Below are positions 46,630-57,656 of a stretch of 64,000 nucleotides of DNA, one piece after another; positions within the stretch are counted from its first letter, which is position 1, and each line of letters starts with the position of its first letter. The DNA is taken from NCBI GenBank assembly GCA_037903355.1, contig JBAJFE010000005.1, positions 1,674,001-1,738,000 of the forward strand, written 5' to 3'. The notes beneath the pieces are model-generated. The model worked only from the letters and a program-made list of their open reading frames with translations. It ran no database searches and had not been told where the DNA came from. This DNA is from Trichuris trichiura. Lineage: Eukaryota > Nematoda > Enoplea > Trichinellida > Trichuridae. The position numbers were made by a program, and so were the translations under genes.

Positions 46630-49600
46630 TCAGCGGGATCCCTCTATGTCAATTACGTTGTAGCACCTGTCGGGAAGACTGTCACGTATTTGCTCAATGT
46701 TGCGCACCTCTTGTTCCAATCGGTCAATGTCCGCTTGGTAAAGGTTGATACGACGTTGTTGTTCCATCTGTTTTGCCTTTAGGCTGTTCACTTCTTGCTC
46801 CAAATTGGCATCGTCCAAAATTTTACTCGCTTTTGCCACTTCCTGCTCCAAAAGGTCCAAATCCGTATGCTCCACTCCCTCCAAACTGTCTGAAAAAATA
46901 CAACAGTCAAAAAAAGGAATAAATGAAAGAAAAAGAAATACGCACTAAGCTCGTCGATGATCTTTTTAAGTGTATCCATGGCTTCGAAGGCGGATTGATT
47001 AGACTTTGTGGCAATCAAGTCTGCTTGACTGGCCAATTCAAGAGCCTTAAAAGATAATCAAGTTCTATCGAGTCAGTAAGACGGATAAAATGATATACGC
47101 ACGCTAAGTGCCTTCTGTTTATCATCCATAGACAAAGTCTTGTAGTTGTCCAATGTACTTGTCGCTTTTTCTATATCCCCGTACACCCTTTCCGCTTCAC
47201 TTTGAAGATTTTGGGCATTCTTCTTTGTTTCGTCGGCGTCCGAGCGGATTTGCTCGGCAGCCTAAGCAACAAAAAAGTTGCATAAGTTTTTAAATTTAAA
47301 ATTATTTTCAACCGAATACCTTCGAAGCCTTCTCGGCGTCTTCACGCGCATCTTCGGCAATGCGAGATGCCTTTTTCGCGTCCTCTCGAGCGCTGCCAAG
47401 CAACACTTCAGCTTCCGACGACCATTCCTCGGCTGTTTTGATAGTATCTTGAATAGCCGACGTTCCGGAAAGCGCTTTCATTGCTTCCGCTTTACTCTGC
47501 TCCACGAGGGCGTCAAATTCTACAAAGCGTATAGTAAATGGCCCACTTTTGGCAAACCAAATTTGAATAGTTACAAGATATTCAGGTACCAACATTTACG
47601 GTAGCTTTTATTTTAAATGTTTATATATACCTTCCAATGTACGCAGTGTTTTGTTTGCTTCTTCGAGCGTTGCTTCGGCGAGGCTTACTGCTTTTCTTGC
47701 TTTTTCTCTGGCGGCATCCAAGTCGGCCAATAGCGCGTCCGCTTCTTGTTGTTGGTGTTCGGCTCTTTGCAAGTCGTATTCCGTATCGACGCGAATTCGA
47801 TTCACCTGATCGACAACCGGCTTGTTTTCCATTGCCAACTTTTCCGCTTCGACGCGAACAGTTTTCGCCTGCAACGACAAAGCGAACGACCATTCGAGAG
47901 GCGTTGTCTCTTTTGAACTTTCTCACTTCTTCGGAGACGACTTTTGCCTTCTTTTGAATTGCGTCAATGTCGACGTCGGGCAAACGTATCGCGTCCACTT
48001 TGTTCAACATTTCCGCAGCTTTTTGGTAGACACTTTCGGCGCGGTCAACTTGTTCGGCCGACATAATTGACGTTTGATTTTGCAATTGTTCCAAGTCGGA
48101 AAAGCTGAATGAAAAAGAAAATTGAAGGCTACAACTTTCGGCGCGCAATTCCAATCATTTTACCTTTTCTCCAAACGACTTATTTCGCTGCTTATCGCTT
48201 CGCTACCGTATATTGCCTCGTGAGCTTTTTTGTACGCTTTCTGCGACGCGTTCAAAGACGCTACAGCGTCTTGTTCAATCTTTAACGAATCATTTTTTTG
48301 CCTGAAAATTTTGCATAAATAATTGAAGGAAGAGAGAGTGCTTACTTTTGGGCCAATCGTCTTGCTTCTTCGGCCAGTCGAGTCATCTCTTCGGATTGGC
48401 GCCCATAGCTGTCCGAAGCCGCTTTGGCTCGTTGCCAAGCTTCGGCTATTTCGTTGTTCAAAAAGTATTGAGCCTGACGCAGTTCCGCGTAAGATCGATC
48501 CTTGATGCTCTCCCAACTGTTCATTTGATTCATTGCCTCCGAAATGGTGAAGTTCGCTTCCAACAGGCGATGATCGACGTCGGCAAGCGACATTTCGGCA
48601 TTTTTGATATTTTCCTCCAATCTTGACAGCCGACTGGACAGCGAAGCGTCGCCGGACGCGAGAGTATCCCGCACTTCTAAGCCCAAAGCGTTGACGAGTT
48701 CGTCAACTTCGGCAAGCTTCTTTTCAAAGTTGGTGTCATTGATAACCATTGGATTTTGAATAATTTCCGTCAACAACTCTTTGAGATGCTTCATTTTTTC
48801 CCTTTGCTCATTGGCCATTTTTTGAATCAGCTTGTAGCACGGAGGACATTCCAGGCAGCCCGCCTCCAAGTTGTACATATTCTCTTTGCATCTATTGCAT
48901 TGGCGACCTTCGACGTTTGCGTGGCATTGGCATTGTCCGCTTTCGACGTTGCACTGCATATCGGTGGAACCGATTGGAAAACAGTCGCAAGATTTGCAGC
49001 CTTTTTAAGAAATGGCTTTTAAGGAGATAATAATAATTAAGGAAGCGTATACCTTCGGAGCTGAAACCGTAATGGCGAACTTCGCATTGATCGCAGCGAA
49101 GACCAATGGTGCCAGGTTTGCAAAAGCATTGGGCTGTCACCATGTCGCAGGTTGAATTGATTGAACCAATTGGATCGCAATTGCATGGTTGGCAACCTTC
49201 TCCGCTTGCAATGTTGTAATATCCCGGTTCGCATTGATCGCAACGACGACCGGTAATGTGGTCAAGGCATTGACATTGTCCGGTGGTTTGATCGCATTCC
49301 AAAAATTCATAATCACTTCTTGGCTTATACGTGCCAGGCGAGTAGCAGTCGCATGCTACAATTGGAATGCACATATATTACGGATGTGTAATGGAATGCG
49401 CATATATTAAGGCTTGCCTTTGCAGTCGCCTTTCGGCTCGAGCAATGCATCACCGTAGAAACCCGGCAAGCATTTTTCGCACTGAAAACCGTGCGTATTG
49501 TATACACATTTTTTGCATTCGCCGGTCATACTGAAACCAGCAACAGTTAATAAATAGGATGAAAGCTTCGGTTGGCCTACCGATCGCAGTTGCCTACGGA

Positions 49601-52600
49601 ATTTGGATCAATGTTGCCACTGCATTTACAAAAGTTGCATTCTTGGCCGCTCGATGGGTCCCCGTAGTAACCGTCCGAACATATGTCGCATCGACGTCCT
49701 GAAAAAAGATGACATAAGCTGAACTATTTGCATTGTATGTTAGTTTAAAGACGGAATTGAAAAACGCTTGGGTTGAATGAAAATAATACCTGCATATCCG
49801 GCAGGACATTCAAGACAGATGATGTCATTGTCCGTATGTAGAATGCACGGGCCCGAGTCGGGACACGGACAAGCCGTACAATCGCTGTCCGTTCCATTCA
49901 AAGCGTTTCCGTAGAATCCCCTTGCGCACCGTTCGCAATTGTCGCCACCCGTGTTGTGTTGACATATGCATCGTCCTGAAGTGGGACGGAAAATTGTTTT
50001 GAAAAAAAACCGCAGCCGACATTCGGCGGCCAAATTCAATTTTGGACAAACCGGATTCGGCTTCGCACAAGTCGGCGTGACCGTGACATTCGCACTTGAC
50101 GCATCGGGCAAATGGACCGCCGAATTTTGGATCCCTTCGAAAGCCGGGCGCGCACGACTCGCAAAATTGGCCGACAAAACCGTCCGGGCATCGACACGAT
50201 TCAATCCACGTAGCTTTGGCGGCTCCAATGTTGTTGCCCGAAGGCGAAGCACTGGCCGAAGCGAGATGGACATCGTCCATTGTACCTACGTCACCAATGC
50301 CGAAGGTACCGCGAATTTTGAAAGCTGTAAGATTCGACAAAATGCTAAGGAATGACATTGTCGATACGCTTGGAGTCCATTGGAATTCGGGATCTTCGTT
50401 CAGACGATATTTATAAATCTAACAAGGCAGACGAATAGAGGTCACATCAAGCAGCTATTGGAGCTACAAGTCACCTGTTCATAGGCAGCCGGTACTGGGT
50501 TACCCTGAGCGAATACAGGAGCGGATACAGATTGCCCATTGGCGCCCTCTAGGACAACGTCACGCACAGAAGCTCGAGCGTTCGAATCGACCACTTTTAG
50601 TTTGAAAGTGAACAACTGATTATAAGAAGCACGTTGATTGCCCAAAAATTTTGGCGCGGCAATGAAGTAGGATGGACCATCATATTCGGCTACGGAAATC
50701 GACTGTTCGCTTGGATTGTATTGCAATTCGGTAATTCTGCCATCGTAACGTTCCGCTTTCCAGCCGTCCTTGCCTTAACGGTTGGGGGATGAAAAAGCGC
50801 GACAAAACAAAATATCAATTCGCCTACCAACGTTGAATGTGGAAGTGACGTTCGTCTTGTAAAAGCCGGGAGCCGATTCGCAAACGGACGAATGACCATG
50901 GCAGAAGCAAGGCGTACAACCAAATTCGTTTTCGTAGTCAAGATTGAAATGTCCCGGACGGCATCTGCAATTGAAGTAAGTCGAACGCGAATTTTTTTTT
51001 TGCCTTTTACCTACCGTTCGCATTGACGTCCTTCGACGTTTCGTTTGCAAGCGCAATCGCCGGATTCGGGTCGACAAGACGGCTGATTGCCTAAACTGCC
51101 AGCTTCAACGCAACCGCAATCTCTGCAGGCAAAAAAGAAACGGGTGAAATATTTTCAAAGAGACAAGACGACAACATGCCTGCAACCCAAAGCGGAAAAT
51201 TCAAAATATCCGGGCAAACAACGATCGCAATGTTCGCCTCCGACGCCCGGCTTGCATACGCATTGACCAGAGTGGTCGCATTGCGTATGCACCGAACCTG
51301 AACAAATGTTCAACAGTTGAAACAACACAAGTTTGAAAGAAAAAAATTCATTCGAGCAGACCAACTTCACTACAGTTGCATGGAGTACACGTCTTTTCGC
51401 CTTCGCGTCGCCAATAGTTTTCTAAGCATGTTTCGCAATGGACACCGCTTGTATTGCCGGCGCAGTCAATGCAATGACCACCACGGCCTGTCCTCGTGTA
51501 AAGTTGTTCGTCAAAATAGCACCTATTTGACAACCCGTTGCAATCGCACGCTTTAAAATATACAGGACGGCCATTTTTGGTGAGCGTAAGAAATGGTCAA
51601 ATTTTATACCTTGGCACTCGTTGGCATCTCGGGCAGTGGCAGGTTTCCAAGGTAGATCGTTGAAAAAGGGCATACATTGGTCGCAATCTTCTCCGTACGT
51701 ATTGTGATCACATTCGCAGACGAGACGTTCCGTTCCGTGACCTGTACTTTTAACGCAACGACTGGCGTGACCATTGCACTTGCAGCTAACAATATTGGAG
51801 ACAATCATTTTTAAGTATGCCTACTTACTATTTGCAACCTACCGTCCACCAACCGCGAAGTCGGATACGGCGTAATAATAGGAACGAAGAACTTTGACGT
51901 CGCGAAAAACTTCGTCGCCAAAAGTGTTCAACCGATTGAGAACAACAAGAATCTCGCTAGCTGTCACCCATTCCTGCAAACAAGCGCGTCTTTAAGCCGA
52001 TGATGAAAAAAGAAAATCAATGACTATCGTTGGCTGTACGCACGAAAAAGTGAATCTACAACTTGGTAAGCTCATCTACATTACGCTTCAATGCTTAGTC
52101 GTAAAACGTAGAATGTAAAATCGATCGATCAGCAAAGCATAAGCTGGAAGGTTTATAGATTCAAGTGAGAAGTTCACATTTTTCAAATGCTCACTTTTAA
52201 GGCAACACAGTAATAACCGCATTGAGGCACATTGAACTTAATCGAGATTGCGTTACGATAGGATCGGCGGCAGTTTATTCCCTTATAAAGTAATTGACGA
52301 AAAGCTATTTAAAATTGAAAACTTCAACCGAACCCAACTAAACGCCATCTATAAACCGACGCGTCTCAATTTCAATGATAACTGTTTGTCGTTTCCTTTT
52401 AATTTTATGCCTAATCGAATCGCAAGCAGTTCGTAATCGGAGAAGCGTAGCTGCACTCATTTACATACTTTTCCCGATTCAATTGTCTAAAATGGAAAAT
52501 AGGCCGCGTATCGATTGCGTTGCACCGCGCTGCAACATTATTGATTAAAAATATAAGCTGCCAGAAAGGCGAAGCGAAATTGATTTCTTAAAAAGTACCT

Positions 52601-55373
52601 CGAACCTCTTCGCTTTTCTACTTGGCAAAGAGATCGATGAGAAAAAAAAAGAATTCTTTTTTCTTCACTTTCGAGAATTCCCGCGCACCCTTGCAAAGAG
52701 CACTTAAAAGCGTACGTTACTTAAGAGGCGTAAAAGCGAAAACGTTCGCTACTGCCTCGCCTTTATTTTATATATATATATGTAGTAACGTAGTGCGGTG
52801 GCTAGTTGGCTAAAAGCTGAACTTAGACAGCTCAGATCCAATCGTCGCTCTTTCATATCAGCAGTACTGTAAGGCTGAGATAAGGATTTGCACTGCACCA
52901 ACGACTGAACTGTAACAAAAAGAGAGAATGCACAAACAGCTGCACACAGATAAAAGCTTTGATAAGCTATTGGAATACATTTTCAAATCAAGCAGCGAGC
53001 TGTATTGATAAAAGAAAAAAGAAGTCTACGTCGGCAAAGGACCGACGCGAGAGACAACGTAACGTTTCGTAACATTTTTCAAATTTTGTAAGCCAGTCGT
53101 ACGTAGTTCACAGAGTTCAGTAACAATAATTTAAAAATAGGGGAACGTAGAGACTTGCCCGTAAAAGAGTAAATAACTTTTAGAGGTTAGGCAACAATAC
53201 TGCCGATCAAGATGAGGCGCTTCGTTGCCGGTTACTTAAGTTTTGTTTTATGTTTTGTAGAATGAGACTAAATACGAATAAATTAAGTTTCGGAAAGCGT
53301 TGGCTTTCGTACAAGAAGAGCAATTACGTAAAACGTCAGCTGTCTGTCGCATCAATCGTCAAGTCGGCCTTGACATTGGCAATTCTTCTCGTTAAGTGCC
53401 GTTGCACATTTAATGAACCACCTCCTTGTCGAATGTCAAAAATCTTATCACCCTTTTTGATGTAGACAAACAATTGGCCATCCATATACTCTTCCCTTAA
53501 CGTTGTTGAGAGCTATGCGACGGAATGGTTATTTTCAAATTGTTTAGTTACGTAAATAAGTAAAGAGTCAGACAACGCGTCAAATAAAAGAGCAATTCTG
53601 TCGCGTACGCGTTTACGCAGAGGTACGAACGTCAACAATTGTTGACAGATCGGCATTTTTACGGGCCATAGCCAAATTCGGAAAACGATTAGTCACTTGA
53701 CGACATTGAGTAAAAGTGAATCATACAACGTCACGCTAGTTGACAAGCTTCGACTGGACGACAACGACGACCGTGTTTGTATAAAACTTTTACAGCGTAG
53801 TCGCGTATAAGGTACAAATCGGTTATTCGATTCGAGAAGAGAGAAAGAGAGAGAGAGAGAGTACATTTTTCTTGCAGAGACGACAATGTCGCTGAGTCGT
53901 CAAGACTGCCGCCGCCGCCGACGTAGCGGCGAAGTTTGGTTTTTTCTTTTTTGTAAAAGCAGTTTTAAAAGTACCGAAAACAAATTGCGCCCCCGACGGC
54001 ACGCACGCGTCTCTGCGTCTTGTTTTGTCTAGCAAAATTCGAAACACCTGTTGGCAATGATGCTTTGCCGACGGAAAAAAGAAAACAAACATCAAAGCAA
54101 TAGCCCAACCTGAAGAACGGGCGAGTTTTCGAAATTGTGAGCGCTCGGCCGACCTTCCAATGTTGAAAAGGCAACATTGCCGCCAGTAAGGGGCGATATG
54201 TCCGAATAGTCGGCGCTGCATTGGGCAACGGTTTCGGCGCCAGGAAGAATTGGAGCTTTTTCCGGAACGCCATACGTGCTTCGACATGTGGCACTGAAAG
54301 GTTCAAGCAAGTCTCAGTTGGTAGCGGAAAAGATGACGAGATGCACATGTGCCAAATTGTTGGCCATCCGAATGGCCATCATACCTATAGTATTGCCAAG
54401 GTATCCAATCGTCATTGCTATGACTTTTCTTATAAATAGCAAAGCTCTCCGGACGCGGACTACGAAACTTCAATCGCACATATGTTATGTCAAATGCTTT
54501 TCCTAAAATGGAAGATAAATAGCAGCGACGACCAAAGGGAAAACGATGGATGGTCAATATATCAATAGACTGAAAAATATACCACCGCGGCTGCATAACA
54601 ACAACGTACTTAACGAAGAGAACCTTGAACTTGCCAGCACAAGTTGGCAACAGCAACGTTCTATTCAATGGAGTAGCTCATTCAGGTCACTTCAACATGT
54701 CCCTATGAACCTTCGCTCATGATGACCATTGTTTACCAACGCAAGGCAATGGTACACACGCATCAACAGCTCTTTGATGAAACAGCGCTTGCTAACGCGA
54801 CAAGAGCAGGTCACAACCAGAATGTGACTAATAAACTAGCCTCGGTTAAGAAGCTATGATAAGCTTCTATCTAACGCGAAGTGAAAGGAATGAAATAATG
54901 AAAAATATAAGAGTATACCTAAGTTGAGGGTCAAATTGACGCTATTTGGATACTGAATGCCTTCGGCCATTGTTTCCGACTGCCACCAAGTTTCATTGTC
55001 GGGGCTGTTGAAATCCGTAAGGTAGAAAGGAGGGTGCGCCTGCGACGGCACCCGCGCGTCGCATACGTCACACACCTTCGACATGCCTGAATGACCCGTC
55101 TGGACGCAAAATTCAATCGGTCGAGACACGCCGCAAGTGTTGGTCACTTCGACCGGCCGATTGAAAGCAGCATTCACGAACTCGGGCACGCAACGCTGAG
55201 CCACGCCGTTTTCGTCGTAGCAAAGGCCGCTACCTTTGAAAAAATGGTCACACAGTAGGTGAACGTAGCGCTCGTTGCCACTTACTTTGCGGATATTCGT
55301 CAAAGTCTAACTGATACGATAATGGTGACAACAACATAACCACTAAGAATAAAAGTACCCGCACGGTGCCCAT
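46630..55373 (-). CDS. LAMC1: Laminin subunit gamma (gamma-1 type), complete
   Basis: Gamma chain of the heterotrimeric basement-membrane laminin. Twenty-five coding exons, the first 55286-55373, 54919-55233, 54385-54502, 54110-54293, 51843-51973, the last 46630-46889; 1625 residues, in frame (human 1609). Signal peptide [19 protein letters not shown], then an LN domain to about residue 275 ([28 protein letters not shown]), LE repeats with regular cysteines, a laminin IV domain at about 530-700 ([11 protein letters not shown]...DVVLEGANG), more LE repeats to about 1010, then a long coiled coil. The end [15 protein letters not shown] has the C-terminal cysteine that pairs with the beta chain. 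C. elegans lam-2 is the nematode equivalent. Two introns are GC-AG. Intron 4 is 2136 nt; most others are 44-136 nt. Confidence 0.97.
49356..49417 (-). other. GC-AG intron of laminin gamma
   Basis: Donor AAAG|GCAAGC, acceptor AATTGTAG, 62 nt, phase 1. It joins KGDCK to ACDCY, matching the family's CKAC-C spacing. No GT donor lies within reach before an in-frame stop. Confidence 0.88.
51123..51179 (-). other. GC-AG intron of laminin gamma
   Basis: Donor TGCAG|GCATGT, acceptor CCTGCAG, 57 nt, phase 2. It joins ALGCR to DCGCV exactly at an LE-domain cysteine pattern. The nearest GT donor puts the next exon out of frame. Confidence 0.88.
51974..54109 (-). other. Large laminin intron 4 (2.1 kb)
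   Basis: Bounded by CTTCAG|GTTGGG and GTTTGCAG. It contains a short TA run near 52771 and a GA-rich run near 53843-53862. I see no nested gene. First-intron-like size within the LN domain suggests it could hold regulatory elements, which is inference. Confidence 0.6.
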
Positions 55374-56380
55374 GGCAGTCGCGGAATGTGCCTAACCGCC
55401 GCCGAGTAGGCCTGTGGGCCGATTCAAAAGAAGACCTACCGTACGACAGAAAAAGCCAGATTTGCAAGTACGTTTACCTACCGCGGGAACAATTTGCCAT
55501 TCGTGGGCAAAAATTGCGTCCACGTCACTTTGTTTAACTTCCAAAAAAAGCCGCATGCGCGGAGGAAGAAATAATAATAGCGTCTGCTGGTTTTTTAGCT
55601 GCTTTCGCTTTGAGCAGCGAAGGAAAAAGTGTTCTTATCATTTGTTATCACGAAACTTTACAGGCCTATTGAAAAGTCGTCAATACTTGACGAATTCGCG
55701 CAGCGAAATAAGAAAGATGAAATGGGCATTTCGGCGGGCAGCGAACGTTAACAATACGCTGGAGCGCTTTTCGAGCAACCGTTTCGGGATAAGCGTAGAA
55801 CCACGGCTACGACTGAGCTAACAGCTGCAAGCAACTAATACTGCTGCCGACTAGTAGTCTACTTTAACTGCCTTCGCTGCTTAAGTCATAACTTAAGCAC
55901 TCAGTCGTTCTTTTTTTCAATAACGCCTGAACATTGGCACTTACAACGGAAATTCCCGCCGCGGATGTTCCCTGAAGCTAACTGAATTTACGGGACCTCC
56001 GTATTTCATTCTAACTGAAATCAGGATCGTTTATAACTGTTTTCTTGTTTTTGCCAATGTTAAACGTTTTTACGTCCGCGTAAGGCCGAGATCGTTAGAG
56101 TAAAGTGCTGCAAAAATTTCGAACATAAATCTGCTCAATTACGAACCGAGTTCGCTGCCCAGACAGCGCCGTTTGTATGAGCAAACATTTTTTATTTTTC
56201 AGGCATACCCTTTAGCGCTTAAACAATGCGCATTGCGCGAAAGTTTTACTCCGTTAGTTTTTCAACTATCGTAAAAGATTATTTTCTCGAAAAAAATTTA
56301 ATTTGCGCTAAAAGGCTGTATTGTAAGACGCTCAGGTACTAATATTTACTGTAATTATTGTCTGGACCCGCGGTTCTAAC
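55374..56380. other. Divergent intergenic region of laminin gamma and archease
   Basis: About 1 kb separates the two start codons, so it should hold both promoters. A 135-codon plus-strand frame (55414-55821) begins 41 nt from the laminin start and has no recognisable content; I treat it as chance. Confidence 0.55.
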
Positions 56381-56860
56381 ATGTCTGACGTGGAAGCGTC
56401 CTTTGCTAGCGCTTGCGACTGTCCGCGCGATGTACCAGTGAAATATGAGTACTTGGATCACACGGCAGATGTTCAGTTGCACGCTTGGGGCGACGACTTG
56501 AAAGAAGCGTTTGAGCAAGTTGGCGTTTCTATGTTCAACTACATGACTGACCTGAAGAATGTGGATGCCATGTATACGTACGACGTCGAGGCTTTAGGCG
56601 ACGATATGATGTCGCTGTTATACCATTTTTTGGATGAGTGGTTGTACGCCTTCTCCGCCGAACCATTTTTTGTCCCGAAGGCTATACGCGTACTTGAATT
56701 TGATAAGCAACAGTTCTTCATAAGAGCCCGTGGATGGGGCGAATCCTTCGATTTGAGCAAGCACACCCAAGGCACTGAAGTCAAAGCGATCACCTACTCC
56801 AACATGCAAGTTTATGACGACAACGACAGACACGAAGTATTCGTTATTATCGATATCTGA
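56381..56860 (+). CDS. ZBTB8OS: Archease (tRNA-splicing ligase cofactor)
   Basis: Archease promotes guanylylation and multiple turnover of the RTCB tRNA ligase, which rejoins tRNA halves and XBP1-type mRNA. Length 159 residues. YEYLDHTADVQLHAWGDDLKEAFEQ, GDDMMSLLYHFLDEWLYAFSAEPFF, GWGESFDLSKHTQGTEVKAITY and the terminal VFVIIDI are the family signature, with the metal-binding aspartates of DHTAD and the C-terminal Asp in place. A single uninterrupted exon, unlike nearly all neighbours. The ATG at 56381 is followed by about 20 family-variable residues; no closer in-frame ATG precedes the conserved core. Its 3' end faces that of RIM, about 800 nt away. Confidence 0.97.
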   Translation: MSDVEASFASACDCPRDVPVKYEYLDHTADVQLHAWGDDLKEAFEQVGVSMFNYMTDLKNVDAMYTYDVEALGDDMMSLLYHFLDEWLYAFSAEPFFVPKAIRVLEFDKQQFFIRARGWGESFDLSKHTQGTEVKAITYSNMQVYDDNDRHEVFVIIDI

Positions 56861-57656
56861 TTGTCATCTTCAAACGAAGCGCTAATTTCAATCGGTAAGC
56901 TGACTCAGTTTTTCATTTGGTCCTGTCTGCTGCTCCATTTCTAACTTGCACTTTTCCGCTGCTTAAAAGCGAACGAAGTTACAACAAACAGCTCTAAATT
57001 CTAAACTTGTTTTTTTCGCGTTGCAACTCGACCCCGGCAAATTTTTAATGCGTTGTTTTTGCGACCAGCGCGGCCAGCGACAGGTGCGCGCAGATGCAAC
57101 AATTTCAAATTGTCTAGACAGTTTGGCACGTCTAGACAGCTACCGTATCAAGTGAGCTCAGGTTAGCTTTGCGGCAGCAATGTCCAACAGTTGGCACGCT
57201 TGGCATGCAAATCTTTTGCTCAGATTGCCGCGCGCAATTTGTTTTTTTTTTCATCTCGAGCGGCTCAAGTCGTAGTCTTCAAATGTATTCTTTAACGAGC
57301 AAGGTTTAAATCAACTAAAACACTTGTCAAATCAAAAAGTCAAGTCAACGTAGGCGCACTATCGAATGATTGGCATTTTGGGAGAATATGTACACGTTCA
57401 GTATAATCACGGGGCGTGTGTTGCTCCGCCTTGCTTACCCTTCGTCTGGGACGTTTCCAACCAGCTAAGCCACGGTATTTGTTGGCAACAACGCCAGAAG
57501 GGCACATTAAACAAGTGCGTTTGTCAATCTGTCGAAGGGGGGATTATTGCTGCTTGCATAGGATAGAGGTGCCTGTTCATCCCGCTGTTGGCGGCCACCC
57601 GACGGCAAGTAGGGGAAAGAAGCAAACAACTCTTCGGGGAAAATGCGGTTTTTGCT
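56861..57656. other. Convergent intergenic region
   Basis: Contains the 3' flanks of archease (+) and RIM (-). Two plus-strand frames at 57366-57724 lie antisense to the RIM 3' end or final exon and are judged chance. Confidence 0.55.

Noticed and set aside
47869..47890. Apparent frameshift or 22-nt ultra-short intron in the laminin coiled coil
   Set aside because: A normal 58-nt intron (47869-47926) with donor GAAGAA|GTGAGA and the same acceptor restores the frame and joins VVSEE to [10 protein letters not shown], matching the family better.
55414..55821. 135-codon plus-strand frame beside the laminin start
   Set aside because: No family, odd composition, and it fills the region that must hold two promoters.
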